Assembly (NCBI RefSeq): GCF_041260155.1
Contig: NC_091945.1
Location: 32,370,296-32,434,295 of the forward strand
DNA from: Ptychodera flava
Lineage: Eukaryota; Hemichordata; Enteropneusta; Ptychoderidae
Direction of reading: 5' to 3'
DNA length: 64,000 nucleotides
The first letter of the stretch is position 1; each line of letters starts with the position of its first letter. The notes below the pieces were generated by a model. That model saw only the letters and a list, made by a program, of their open reading frames with translations, was not told the origin of the DNA and searched no databases. Positions 11,046-22,896 of this stretch are shown piece after piece. The position numbers were made by a program, and so were the translations under genes.

Positions 11046-14000
11046 GTAAGTATTGTATAAGTAAATTTGGTCCATTGCAGGAGCGTGATCTGAAGTATAC
11101 ACGAATTCAGCTTGTACCGTTTGATTCGCTGAACATGAAGACCGGACAACGCGATCGTTAATCGAATCCGAAATACATTTCAAGAAAGCGCTGAGAATCT
11201 TTCAAACACCTTGAGGAACAAACTGTATAGTGCTAGTCAAAGATAACTAGTTGTTCGCTGTTTCAAAGCCAAAGAGAAATGTGTCACAAGTATAGATTTC
11301 GATGCAATGGCCCCGGGTCACCGCTATGTCTGAAGAAACAGCAAGGTAAACGTCGAGCAGCCGTCGTGTCTGATCGAGCAGGTGATGGCGCGGCGTTGCG
11401 TCGTGCCTGCTTACGGCGAGGGCATGGCTGTTTGTCTTTTTTTTACATCCATGGTTTGACATGTCATACTCTCGCCTTCTTCAGAACACGAAGACGTAAT
11501 ACCCGCAATAGTTTGTCTGGCAAGCACTGACTCATTACAATGCAGACACTTTCATTTGAAGAAGTCAACTACTAGTGGCCTTCAACTCCTCGGATGTAAA
11601 ATTGCTTGCATGGCGAGTTATCTTGTTACCATGGGAACATATAACAGTGTAATAAAACGGGACTCCACAGAAGTGCACCAGTGCAGATAGGAACTTAGCC
11701 CACTATGGGAAAACAATGGATGATCAACTGCAGCAGAGATATTAGTCAGTGCTCCATATCCATAAATAATTGCAGTAATATATGAGTGCCCATGCAGCCT
11801 TTGACAATTATGAGTCTGTTTAATAGTGTTCTGAATGACCTATGATGTCATGCCACTAAAATGAATACAATATATTTTGCCTTGCAATGATGTATCAAAG
11901 TGATATCATACTGTGATAGACTTGGAAACTCTCTGTATATATACGAAACATAAAAATAACATAATAGATACAGCTATACAGTGACTAAGTGAGCAATTTG
12001 AAAATTTCAGAGAATTTGTGAAAAATGTAAATTTTGACAGAATTTGAGGATGTGGGTGGATCCTTTGCAGATCTTAAAGGAAGTTGGTATAGCCAAGTAA
12101 TGATGCATTTTCAATTCCAGCGTATAAAAATAACATGGTTGCAGTTTCATAGAATGAATAATATGATATGTATTTTCTATGATGTGCCTGTACATCTCAG
12201 CAAATGTTTACATTATCAAGATATACTTGGATCCAAAATAATGTGGAATAACAAGCTGTTTGGATTAGCTACTTTTGTTAAGTGGGGGGAGATGCTAGCT
12301 TACAACGCTGTTATGTCTCGACATTCAGAATTAGCATTGTTTCAGGTACACAGAAGATCACAAGCCTGACTTGTCACAGTTGTGCACACATGATTGTGAA
12401 ATGCACTGGCAGTGTCAATGCAATGTCAAGTCAGTAAAGATCCTTATGACAAGCCCAGTCAGTGAAAATGTTAGGTTTTAAAGAACCAATGGTAAAGTTT
12501 GTCAAAATATACATGCTACCCGGTAAAAGTTTAGCTTTAGTCTTTTGACCAAGTTGAGCTGATAGCGAATACATTATGAACCTGGCATAAAAAGGGTTGA
12601 TATGATAATAGAGCAATGTTGAAACTTTGAAGCTTACCATTGTTCTTCATCTAAAGCTTGAAACCATACCTGAAAATCAGTAATATTGTTACACAAAATA
12701 TGCAATGCTCTGGTGGAATAATTGATATTCACCCTAATCCTGCCAGACAGTATCACTTCCCCATCTGCCAAGTCACTAAAAAGTGGTATGGAGCCAAATC
12801 TATACATATTTTCACTTACTTTCAGGGGCTTTTCAATGTTGAAGTCTTTCTTAAAATGCAACACATGGGACATGTTTTGCCTTTCTGGTTTTTACCAGCT
12901 TGACCCGATGGCAACATATGAACTTAGCAAAATTAAGGTTATAAAAACAATAGCCACTGTGATGTCGAGTCATTGTTGTTTAAACACATGGTAAAATCAA
13001 TGATACTGTGACTGAACTTGTAGTGTACTGATAAACTGAATGATAAAGAAAGATCATGTGATACATATTTTTGGAGACATGGGCAATATCACAATATCTA
13101 TCCTCATGATTCATGTTTTCTGTCACGGTACATGTTTTGTGGAATGCACTGCAGAAAGAACTTGAATTTGTTATCCGATAATGGAAATGATGATTTTGCA
13201 TGTTTCTGGGAAATTCTAATATGCAGGACTGCCAAAGAACAGTTCAACGTGTTACAGTAGATCTCTTGTGTAATTTGACTGGCAACATTTTCCCCTTTTT
13301 CTTCTGCAGGCTGAGCTAGGACTGAATGATCATCATCATCAGACAGTCTTGAATTACATGAGATTTGCTCGCTATAAACGAGGACAGAATCTGAGGGTGG
13401 TGGATGGATCCTTTGCAGATCTCAAAGAGAGCAGGTACTGACGAGTAATGATGTATTTTCAATTACAGCGTGCTCTCCCTGTGAGTTTCGAGTACACAGG
13501 GACTTCAATAGAGAGCATCGTGAATTGAACTTGAAATTTCTTTACCTGTAGGTTTTCTTTTTTGTTGTTTCTGTGATATTTATCAAACTTGAATGTTTTC
13601 ACAATTCTGCAGCTCTTCATCCATGCAGACAATTAATTATGAGAAAGAAAGCTTTTAACCTGACAACTGTCTCTTAGCTTGTACATCCGATGTTACATTT
13701 TTAATGAGCTATAAGAGATGAAATTATCTATTTAAAGTGACATGTTGAATTCAAGATGTATTTTCTCCATTTTGTGGCATGTTTCATTGCAACGTTGAAT
13801 TTTAGCTCTGTCTCACAAATGCCATTTGGAGCTACCGTAATTGATCAAGCAATCTAGAAAAACGGAGTAGGTCTGTAGATCAAGTGACTTCTTTTAATGT
13901 TTTCCTGCAGTCTCAACAATCAATTACCAAACAGCTGCAGGCATTGACTTGGTACATCAAATATCTTTCTTTTCTTAAAAGCAGCCAAAGAGATAATGTA

Positions 14001-17000
14001 AGCCAAGCAAGAAAATAGTGGACTGTTATTTTAAAGACCAATAAAATTGTACGAAAAAGTCTCTGGTTTTGCCCTTTGTTCAATAACGAAATTTAATTTA
14101 GATATCTGTATATTGACATATGAGTTGATTAGTATTATGTTTTATTGCTTCACAGGTTAACTGATGACACCTTTACAGTTGATGAAGTCGTTGAAATGTT
14201 GGATGGATTGGAAGCCGTCGTCAGAGGAGAGGTAGAGACAGAGTTAATCAACACAGCTCACACCAATGTCCTTCTTCTGAGACAGCTATTCCAGCAAGCT
14301 GAAAAATGGCATCTCAAGCTACAAGCTGATATTTCAGAATTAGAAAATAGGTATTGTACATTCTCTATGATATTCTTAGCATGTTCCTATTGTGTCGTCT
14401 TGTGTCTAAATTGTTTTTAGAAAAACCGTAGACCATCATTGCTGACATTGTTTCAACAGGATAATTCTTTTTACCTGACTGTCAGCTTTGTAAGACTGTT
14501 TAATTTATGTCAATACTGAAAAAGAATTTCTCTCCTCTTTTGATCAGCGACTCAATAACCCTAAACAAATCAATTTTTTTTGAAAAAAGTGAAAGGCAGA
14601 TGGTGTTCACATTTTGTAAGGAAATATGACCTGACTCTGCAGGTTATAATGTACATGTAGTTGTATAATCTTTTGTCATGCCCAGTTCTGAAGCTTTCAA
14701 TTGTAGGGCCAGCAGCTGTAATTTTTGATGATTTTTTTACTATTTTTGTTTTCATGTCAATAACAGTTTCTTGTTCTACTCCCCGAAGCATGTTTGGATC
14801 AACAGTATTCAGCTTGTCAACTCATCTTGTACATGTATAGACTGAGTGTTATTGTTGATAAGTGAACTCTGGTCATAACGAGTATTCAAAAGTAAACAAC
14901 AACAGTGCTTGTAAGTTGTAGAGAAATTGTGTTGGTAAGCTGAATAGTAGGTGTTGTAGCTTGCTTTGAGGAGTAGAACCAGAACCAGAACTTGTAATTG
15001 ACATACAAATACGAAAAAAAAGGTGGAAAAAATTAACAAAAGTTACAGAAATTTTATATAAAGATTCGTGTAAATGTATGACCTTATAAACCTTTAAAAA
15101 TTTAACTCTTGAATGTTACTACCAGTAATTCTCAAGCAAGCTCTATTGTAAAGTTATTGCTGCTGGTACATTTTTTCATGAAAGAAATTTCACATACTTT
15201 TCAAGTGAATGATTTTTAATACAGGTAATGTATTTGCAATGTAATTAACACACACAAATACACATGGGAAATTATTAAGTAGAAGTCTGTTACAAATATT
15301 ATGTCTTGTACAGAATGGATCACAATCCATGTGTGACATGTTTATTTGCCAATCAGCTGTACAGGAAGGAATACAGAAAATCCTGCTATACTTAATGTAT
15401 TTGTCTGGATATGTGCTTTCAAATATTTGTTTTTAATTTCAGAGAACTGATTGAATTAATTCAAGACATTGAAGAGAGGGAATTCTCCGGAAAACCAGTG
15501 AGTATCTTACAAATATCGTAGTCCAGCAATATGTCATCTAGTACATATCTAGATTTCTGAATTCATCTGTGAATTTCTTTTAGCAAGCAGTACATCAATG
15601 CTTGAAATGTGTGAAATATTCTTGAGTCAAAGAGGAGACTATTGCGTCAGCACTGCATCACATTGGCTAAGAGGTCAACGTGTAAGTGGATATAAAGAGC
15701 AATACAAATTTGCAAACATGTCATTTTCATCGATAATTACCTCAATTTTCAGTGTACCTGTACAGTTTAGACATTTATCACTTACTAAATGCAATGGCGC
15801 TGACTAGATGAATAATTGTAACAACTTCCATTGATTTCTGCACTTTTCACTGAGCTAGTTCCCTAGCAACCATATGACACCCTTACGAATGACAAAACTG
15901 GACTGGTCGTAACAAAGGTAGATATTAAAACATGGAGATATTTATACAGCGATGTAGAGGATCCATTATCACTATTAAAACTTTGATGCATGCAGTAGTA
16001 ATTAACAATTAATCAATTGATCAACTGACAACAGTTGTTGTTCATGTCGTACAAAAAAGTGACTCTTATAACTTCATGTGTCATACATACACAAAAGTAA
16101 TTTGATCAGCTTTCTGTGCAAGGCAAAAGAATATATGTACAATGTTGTTTCAAATCACATATGAACCCATTGTATATTAGGGACAGTTTGTAAATGCCAT
16201 CGTTATTTGTTTATTTACTGCAATTTATATATACACTCTGTGTTTTTGTATACTCTATTTTTATAATATCCAGACTTCAATTTAATAATTTGTTCTACAA
16301 AAATGCAAGAGAGGGTTAAGAATCAAATATACTGAATAGTACTGGATTTGTTTTGGTAAAATGTGAAAGTTAGAAGTACCAGCATATGGTTCTTTTGTAA
16401 AAAATGTTTTCACCACAATCAGTGATTTTGTTATCAGCTTTCATGATTTCATCATGAGAATTTTTCATTTTGATCGTGAGAAATTAATAATTTCCTTATC
16501 AGAATTAGGGGTTTGATCATGAAAATTTATGTATTCATCGAGAGAGTTTAGTTTGCTACATCAAAACTAATGATTTGAACATCAGTGTTGGTGGTTTCAT
16601 GTCATACTGCACAATTAGACCCATGGGTTGATCTTTCTATGGAGCATTACATAACACCTGATAGCAAAAGGAAAGTCCTTATGGTAGGGAATGTAAAATG
16701 AAAAAGATCAACCTTTGTGTTACATGAGAGATAAAACCCATGGTAAAAATATTAATAACCAACATAAACATATTAACTCTTTGAGTGCCAACAATTTTCC
16801 CTCGAAAATTTTGTGCAACATTTTGTGGATTTTTATTTATTTTTCTGTAATTTATAGACTGAATTTCTTTAATGGTTTAGACTGATTTTCTATTGTGTTC
16901 TATCAAAATTGCTGAAAAAATATGGAGAAGATTGTTTGGTTTTTATTCTACAAAGCATTAATGACCAATCACAAAAATCGGTAATTTTCAGGATGAGAAA

Positions 17001-20000
17001 TAGTTATAATGCAACCCCTCGACATCTGTTTTGTGACTGCAGACAGGAAGACCCAACTTTGAGATGAAGAAGCTATCGCCACTTGAATCTGGCGGTGCAG
17101 AGCTGCTTCAGCAGGAAATTGAAAGACTTAACGAAGAAAATGAGAAGCTGAGAGAGAGGTTGAAAGCAGTTGAAATGAGAGTAAGTCACCAACATCTGGT
17201 TGGTTCTTGAAATATTAAAATTACTTTCTATTTTTTTTTAGTATGGTACATGATCATGAAATCAAGATTGAAGTGTGTTCAGTGAGATCATATAAATTGT
17301 CCAGAGAATGAGTTTTTCTATCCAATTTTATGGCAAATTTGATTGCATAGAAACTGCTTGAAATATTGCCTGTCAGTGCCAGATCAATCATCAAAAACAA
17401 GAATAATGAAAAGTACATCCTCAAAAAGAAAAAATATAAAAAAAGTCTGTAGGTTACTGTGTAAATATGTTGTTATCTGTAATGAAGTCAGTAGATTACA
17501 AATAAGAAATACTGAAAAGACAAACATTTTGGATATAAAGGCAATTAGTTGTTTGTTGCATGAATAATTTAGACACACCTTGAAACAAAAGATACTACTT
17601 CATAGATTAATTAGTGGGTGAGATATTAATGTATCGCATTCTCTGATTACTAGTTACTGTAAGCTCTGCTTTCATGTTATAATATGTTTAAGTCTGATGT
17701 GGTTACATTACATTTGGAATATCAATATAATGGTGTTTGCCTCTGAGAAGAGGAAAACTAAAATGTTTGGGTTGCTGTGTTCAGGTTATATCAGGATATG
17801 TGTTAGACATATTCTAACTTTACAATGTGTAATTTTCTGTGTGCTGTGTGCATGACAGGCAACTGGTATGTTACAAGACAAATCAAGACTTGAGTCTGAT
17901 CTGCACAGAACTCAAGATGAACTGAGAGGAGTGAAAGGAAGACCCGGAACGGATAGGAGTGGAGAACTAGCTGACCTAGAAGGTCAAATGTCATCGGTCA
18001 GGATGGAAATGGAAAAGGTACTAGCTCATTATCTCAGCCCTTGTTTTGTTGATGTAGCAACATTTATACCACCATCCACCTTGTGATATCTGCTGAATTT
18101 GTACCTGATACTTACGATAAAGTTTAAAAATCAGTTCTGAACTATTTCAAAGCTTTGTACAGCAAAAATGATGTTACAGATAAGTACCATCTCATACTAT
18201 TGTTAGAGAAGCATTGTTCATATAAAAATCTCCTGGAATTTGAACTTTTTGATTGTAGCATCTCAGATCACTGACATCGGCAGTAATGTATCAATTTACA
18301 TCGGCAAAAACAGTATTACCCAGGTTAGAGAATATGTGTTTGTGGTTCGGAGAAGCTGGTAACATTTCTTGAGTCAAGTCATGTGATTGCTTAGATATCA
18401 CCGGGTAGATCTGGTGGAATGACAGGACAACCTCAATAACGTTACATGCCTACCATCCTCAGTAAAGCCACGGAGTACATATGAAGTAGATTTGCTATTT
18501 AAAATTCAATCGACAATTTTCATTCCCAAAATTGTTGATGAAACATGGGAAGTAGTGAATTTAGAATATTTGTGAGTTGTGATAATACAACACACATTTA
18601 TTGGTCATCTTATCAGCAATGTTTTTGTGGGATATTTGGTCTGTACAGATGAAAATTGATTGAAATGGTTAAACATTAAGTTTCTAGAAGTGCGATTGTG
18701 AATTAAAAATTCTAACTGTGAAATACAAACGCAATGTTGAATGGCTTCTTTTGTAGAATTTGAAAGCAAGCTCAGCGACACATGACAGACTTGAAGGAGA
18801 TCTTGTTAGCACAAAGCATAGACTACTTGAAATCCAAGAGCAGTTGGAAATGGCAGAAAAGGTAAGACAAAATCTAAAATTAACATTATTCTTGTAAGTT
18901 TTCATTGATTCCACAGAAAGCAAAAATATCTAGGTTTCATGTTGCTGTGGAAAATTATCCATTGAATCCAATGAATGCACTTCACCTGTTCACCCCAATT
19001 CTCTGTTAACAGGTCCACAATCATCATTGATAACAATGGGTTTGGGGCTAAACCATGGTGGTGAAAGGGTTAAGGGGCTGGTGAAAGGGTTAAGGGGCTG
19101 GAAAGGCTATTTTTGCACCAATTCTTTTCGCAGAGTTAATGTCAAGTTTCAAGTGTTAGAATCAAGATATTTAGTTCAAATTTTCAGGATAACTCCCTTA
19201 CTTAATACTTTCTCCAAAGAATATAAAAATTGTATGTTTGCAGCCATGATTTTGAAATATGAGACCAGTAAATATTACAATTTAATTTTTCATATTTTTT
19301 TACATATTTGAATTGAATAATAATTGGATAGTACTTAATATTACCAATTTAGTTATAAATATGTTGACACTATTAAATGTAAGATGTGTACGGCAGGATT
19401 TGTAAATAAAATTTGTTTTTTATGATTTTACATGGGTTTACATATAAAAAAATTATTAAAAAATTCTTTCAAATTTCAAAATGTGATTTTTCAAATAGTA
19501 CTTAAAATACAGGAAAATTGTCCCATAGTCATCTTGTCTGTAACCATGTTAATAGGCTGTAAAAATTCCATGTCCATATCTCATTTCATAGGTTGGATTC
19601 AATTGCCTTAAAATTATGTAGGGAAACTGTTATTCTGTCAAAAATGTTGAAAACGAGCCATATTTGCACCCCTCTTTTGAAGTTACAGAGCAGTCTTTTT
19701 GGTTAATCTCACTTTTGACACCTCTTTGACACTCAAAGAATCTAAAAATGCATTTACAATAGCAGTCACTCACTCTGAATGCCAGCATTGCCTTGTCAAA
19801 CTTTCCTGAAAAACAGCAAATAATGACTTTCCCTTTTCAAACATTTATTAAAAAATAGGGGACCTCTACCATAGTTAAATACACTAAAGACTCCCCAACT
19901 TCTTCTTATTTGGTCAGTTTTTCAGAAGTTTCAACAGGCTATAACTCTGCAATCCCTTTGTGCCCAAATGTCTAGTTTTTTTTATTCCACAGAGAATGTT

Positions 20001-20427
20001 GACTACTTTCATATTTTAATAGTTTTTAACTGACGCTCCAGCCTTTCCAGCCACCTTAAAAACCAGAGTATACTGGGTTTGGTAGCCAGTCATATGATTG
20101 GTGCAATGCATACTGGGTTCAGTAGCCAGCCAGAGAATTGGTATAATGTGATATATGAGTATATCTGAAATTGAATTTCAAATCTTTCAGTATGTGAAGT
20201 GTGTAGCAATGCTTGGTAAGTTATAGGTCCATATGTGCTCTCTGTTCTGTCATTGGTGAATATCTCTCACCTCAGACTTTGTTGTTCTTTTCTCCAATTC
20301 ACAGGAACTCGAGAAGAAATTTAGCCAAACAGGAGCTTATAAGAACTTGAAGAAAATGTTGGAGAAAAAGAATGAGCAAATAAAAGATCTACGGCGAAGA
20401 CTCAGAAAGTACGAACCCGATGATTAA
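11043..20427 (+). CDS. LZTFL1: LZTFL1 (BBS17) orthologue, complete, eight exons
   Basis: Exons 11043-11045, 13310-13434, 14156-14350, 15443-15497, 17043-17180, 17859-18017, 18757-18861 and 20305-20427. Every junction is GT-AG and in frame, giving 300 aa (human 299). The protein opens MAELGLNDHHHQTVLNYMRF and ends KKNEQIKDLRRRLRKYEPDD, close to human throughout. Residues 1-110 are the conserved N-terminal domain; from about 145 the rest is coiled coil with the leucine-zipper-like segment. Known role: cytoplasmic regulator of BBSome entry into cilia and of Smoothened trafficking; mutated in Bardet-Biedl syndrome 17. It faces away from FYCO1 across a shared promoter, and an X-box in intron 1 fits ciliary control. 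Confidence 0.96.
11625..11638 (+). promoter_or_regulatory. RFX-type X-box in LZTFL1 intron 1
   Basis: GTTACCATGGGAAC fits the X-box pattern RYYNYY-N(1-3)-RRNRAC at every position. RFX/FOXJ1 factors drive ciliary genes through X-boxes, and LZTFL1 is a ciliary gene. About 580 bp downstream of the start-codon exon. Function inferred. Confidence 0.6.
12036..12123 (+). pseudogene. decayed partial copy of LZTFL1 exon 2 with its donor
   Basis: About 88 bp align to 13383-13471, covering the last about 50 bp of exon 2, its donor and about 35 bp of intron 2. Identity is roughly 80-85% by eye with one single-base gap, and includes the exact block GGATCCTTTGCAGATCT. The gap shifts frame relative to LRVVDGSFADLK, although GGSFADLKGSW is readable in one frame. 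Because intron sequence is included, it is a DNA-level duplication, not a retrocopy. The donor survives only as G|gtatag. It lies in LZTFL1 intron 1, upstream of the true exon. Confidence 0.8.
13310..13434 (+). CDS. LZTFL1: LZTFL1 exon 2
   Basis: 125 nt after acceptor cttctgcag, donor gtactg. Encodes AELGLNDHHHQTVLNYMRFA then RYKRGQNLRVVDGSFADLKE, parallel to human AELGLNEHHQNEVINYMRFA. Confidence 0.95.
14156..14350 (+). CDS. LZTFL1: LZTFL1 exon 3
   Basis: 195 nt with acceptor cttcacag and donor gtattg. Encodes DDTFTVDEVVEMLDGLEAVV, then VETELINTAHTNVLLLRQLF and KWHLKLQADISELENR, the most conserved block of the family. Confidence 0.97.
14701..15055 (-). mobile_element. TTAA-type MITE family A, copy 2 (inverted)
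   Basis: Left end TAGGGCCAGCAGCTGTAAT; right end AGTTACAG. Its interior matches the copies at 7489 and 22478 when reverse-complemented (CACTGTTGTTGTTTAC, TCAACAATAAC). Ends are degenerate and no intact TTAA duplication remains. Lies in LZTFL1 intron 3. Confidence 0.65.
15443..15497 (+). CDS. LZTFL1: LZTFL1 exon 4
   Basis: 55 nt with acceptor tttcag and donor gtgagt, encoding ELIELIQDIEEREFSGKP. Matches the human position of ELLEQVAEFEKAE. Confidence 0.92.
17043..17180 (+). CDS. LZTFL1: LZTFL1 exon 5
   Basis: 138 nt with acceptor ctgcag and donor gtaagt. Encodes TGRPNFEMKKLSPLESGGAE then LLQQEIERLNEENEKLRERL, parallel to human GGTAELLNKEILRLQEENEK. Start of the coiled coil. Confidence 0.96.
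17859..18017 (+). CDS. LZTFL1: LZTFL1 exon 6
   Basis: 159 nt with acceptor tgacag and donor gtacta. Encodes ATGMLQDKSRLESDLHRTQD, a more divergent middle with GRPGTDRSGELADLEGQMSS, and VRMEMEK. Human has ATNALDEKSKLEKALQDLQ at the same place. Confidence 0.94.
18757..18861 (+). CDS. LZTFL1: LZTFL1 exon 7
   Basis: 105 nt with acceptor ttttgtag and donor gtaaga. Encodes NLKASSATHDRLEGDLVSTK then HRLLEIQEQLEMAEK, matching human SLEENLATAKHDLLRVQEQL. Confidence 0.95.
18977..19073 (+). mobile_element. TTAA-type MITE family B, copy 1
   Basis: Right end GGTGGTGAAAGGGTTAA at 19057-19073 is intact; the left end is degenerate (TTCACCTGTTCACCCC). The middle (CAGGTCCA, AACAATGG, TTTGGGGCTAAACCATGG) matches the intact copy at 45692. 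In LZTFL1 intron 7. Confidence 0.65.
19061..19100 (+). repeat. 20-bp exact tandem duplication at a TTAA site
   Basis: GTGAAAGGGTTAAGGGGCTG occurs twice head to tail. It joins the right end of a family B element to the left end of the family C element that follows, apparently through a shared TTAA. Confidence 0.85.
19090..20059. mobile_element. TTAA-flanked foldback element (family C), about 970 bp
   Basis: Flanked by TTAA on both sides. Terminal inverted repeats share a 13-bp core: GGCTGGAAAGGCT on the left, AGCCTTTCCAGCC on the right. The interior is AT-rich without a transposase ORF. TTAA targeting is typical of piggyBac-like elements. Lies in LZTFL1 intron 7. Confidence 0.7.
20305..20427 (+). 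CDS. LZTFL1: LZTFL1 exon 8 with stop codon
   Basis: 123 nt after acceptor ttcacag. Encodes ELEKKFSQTGAYKNLKKMLE then KKNEQIKDLRRRLRKYEPDD and TAA. Human ends KKNDQIKDLRKRLAQYEPED. The 3' UTR follows; an AATAAA at 20873-20878 is one possible polyadenylation signal. Confidence 0.97.
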   Translation, partial: ELEKKFSQTGAYKNLKKMLEKKNEQIKDLRRRLRKYEPDD

Positions 20428-22477
20428 ACTTATATTTTTGTTGATGCAATCACAGTGATGTAATGGGGAAATAGTTTAAGTCATTTTATTTTCACTTTTC
20501 TGTATATTTCTGTAAAATACTGAACAAATAATCTTAGAAGTATGTAAGTTGATATTTTTAAGAAGGTTACAGATTGTAACCGACATACTTAACAGTGTCC
20601 TTTCTCATTTCCATTTACTTTGCCCCAACTTCACCCCTGTGTTCAGTAGTTTTGTACCAGACAAGGGCAATACAAGGTGATGTTTAAGCTATGTTTAACG
20701 TACATAATTACTAAAACGTACTTAAAATTCTGAGAATACACAATGAACGTTTTAGCCGTGGTGCAAACAAGCAAAATATTTTACCAATGCAGTGAGTCAG
20801 TTGATTAAAGCAGAGGATACTTTGATTGAAATACACCCTGTCATGTAGACCCTTTACAGAATAATAAATTGCATGAATTATGCCAATATAGAGGACCAAA
20901 TGTTGGCCATCACTGGCAGATGTTATTCACAGTGACAGAAAGAAAATCTTGCTCTGCAAAGCCCTCTTTTGATGGTATGAGCTAGAGTTTGTGTCTGTAA
21001 ATTGAGGTGTATCGTCACAGTATTGGTTTTTGGTTTCCAGTGCATGTTTTTATGTCTGTATGTAAATCCTTGAAATCACCATAGTGATTTGATTTGACAG
21101 AGATCAGAATATGCAAGCTTTACCAGTGTGGCTACACCATAGTGTAGGTATACGTTACACTAAAAGACAAACTCAACACACACTATCCAGTAGAGAGAGA
21201 TTTTCTTGTTTTTGCAAATATGCAAGATAAATTCATAGTGTGGCATGGTATATCAAACCATGTAGGTGATTGCCTAGTGAAGTTTAAAACAACTTTGCTT
21301 TACTATGTATTCATCGCTAGAAGGTGTACTTATATGGCTAGTCTGAACACAGCTTCATTAAAATCATAATTGCACTCACATGATTTATCTGAACATGTGT
21401 ATGTACCTAGTTTGAATAGATAGTATGGCGTAATGTGTTATTCCCAGCACACACTGTTGTTTAAGAATGTCACCATTGCTGACATTACAGTAGCTTGGTA
21501 TAAGTATGAATGCCAAGCTTATCTAAACAGAAAATGGGTTTGAGCATTTATGCATAGCTAGTGAGTGCCCAGCATTGAATAACCTGGTATTCATAGCAGT
21601 CTAGACCCAGCTTGTGTTTGAAATAGCCATACCTTCAAAGTAAGTGTGAACACAGCATGGTATGACAAATAATTCAGGTCTTGTCGGAACACAGACCCTA
21701 GTTAACAGTAAGATTGAACCATATGGCATTGGACAAAAGAGAGTGAACTCTCGAGTTAGGATAGGATAGAACAATAGCCTGTGTACTGGAAGATGCAGGG
21801 TATTTTTACAATAATTTTGTCAGTGAGCAAAAAACAGCACATATCTTGAAATTTTTCATAGTTACACATTTGTTGGCATCATAAAAACCTATCTCAATAG
21901 AAAACTTCTTTATATGATTTCTTTGATAAAGTAAAATATTTCCATACAAAGGAAAACTGCACTTTTTCATCTGTGTCGTATTATAACATTTTGCATGCAA
22001 TATCAGTCCTTGGTTTAGCATGTGCTGTAAGTTTCTGGTGATTTTTTACTCTGTATGAAATCAGCCAGCATTATTATGCTTTGAAAATGTTGCAGATTCA
22101 GTTTTTGAAATGTGGAAAAACATTCAAAATGTTGTTACTACACTTGTATTTTATTTTAATTCACATGTACCATGGTAGTTATTTCAGTAACAGTGCAAGT
22201 TATCAGGGTCAAAGGTCAGACAGCCCAACATGAACAACTCTGCCCAATGTGTAAAATGGAAAAGATATATGTAAATTTTGGAATTGGGTCATTTATAACT
22301 ATTAGAGAAAAATTATAGACTTTGTAGGTTATTGCAATGTTTATTTATGTCCAAGGTATGTTATGTGTTATTCATTTATTGAATTGTCATTTCTAATGGC
22401 AGTGTCATTCCGCCCTGTATGTATTTTTTCAGTTTATCTAATATTACTAATTTTTGGAATGTAATACATACCAGCTG
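20428..22477 (+). other. LZTFL1 3' UTR and start of intergenic DNA
   Basis: No exon or recognisable protein was found on either strand. The transcript end cannot be placed; candidate AATAAA at 20873-20878. Single-copy-looking, AT-rich sequence. Confidence 0.5.
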
Positions 22478-22896
22478 TTAAAGGGCCCGTAGCTGTAACT
22501 TTTGATGATTCTTTTCAAGATTTTCGTTTTGTGTGTCAATTGTAAGTTCTTTTTCCAGTCGAGACTTGCTCCAAGTCTGTGGGCATATTAAGTATCAAAA
22601 CGTATAATAAATTGAAAGACTAAACATCAGCAGACCGTTGTGCTAATGCAAGGCTGTTGTGTAGATCATGGTGTGATCACCTTGGCCAACAGTCAGTAAT
22701 CAGCTTCCAAGAACAGCCAGGTGACTGGGGCCAGTCTTGTTCCAGTCCTAAAAGCATGTTGAACACAAATTATTTAGCTTGTCATCACAGTGTCTATATA
22801 TGTGTGTGTGATGCACTGTTATTGTTTACATTTGAATTCATCAACAATAATGCAGTCTATACAAATCATCATAGGTTACAGCTACTGGCCCTTTAA
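22478..22896 (+). mobile_element. TTAA-type MITE family A, copy 3 (best preserved)
   Basis: 419 bp including TTAA at both ends (22478-22481 and 22893-22896). Terminal inverted repeats of about 30 bp match at about 26 positions; both begin AGGGCC[C/A]GTAGCTGTAAC and run on to TGATGATT. Non-coding interior shared with copies at 7489 and 14701. Structure fits a non-autonomous TTAA-targeting, piggyBac-like transposon. Confidence 0.8.

Noticed and set aside
16617..16745. Inverted GTTGATCTTT / AAAGATCAAC with ACCCATGG on both sides as a MITE
   Set aside because: Only 10-bp arms, the flanking motifs are direct rather than inverted, and no second copy was noticed.
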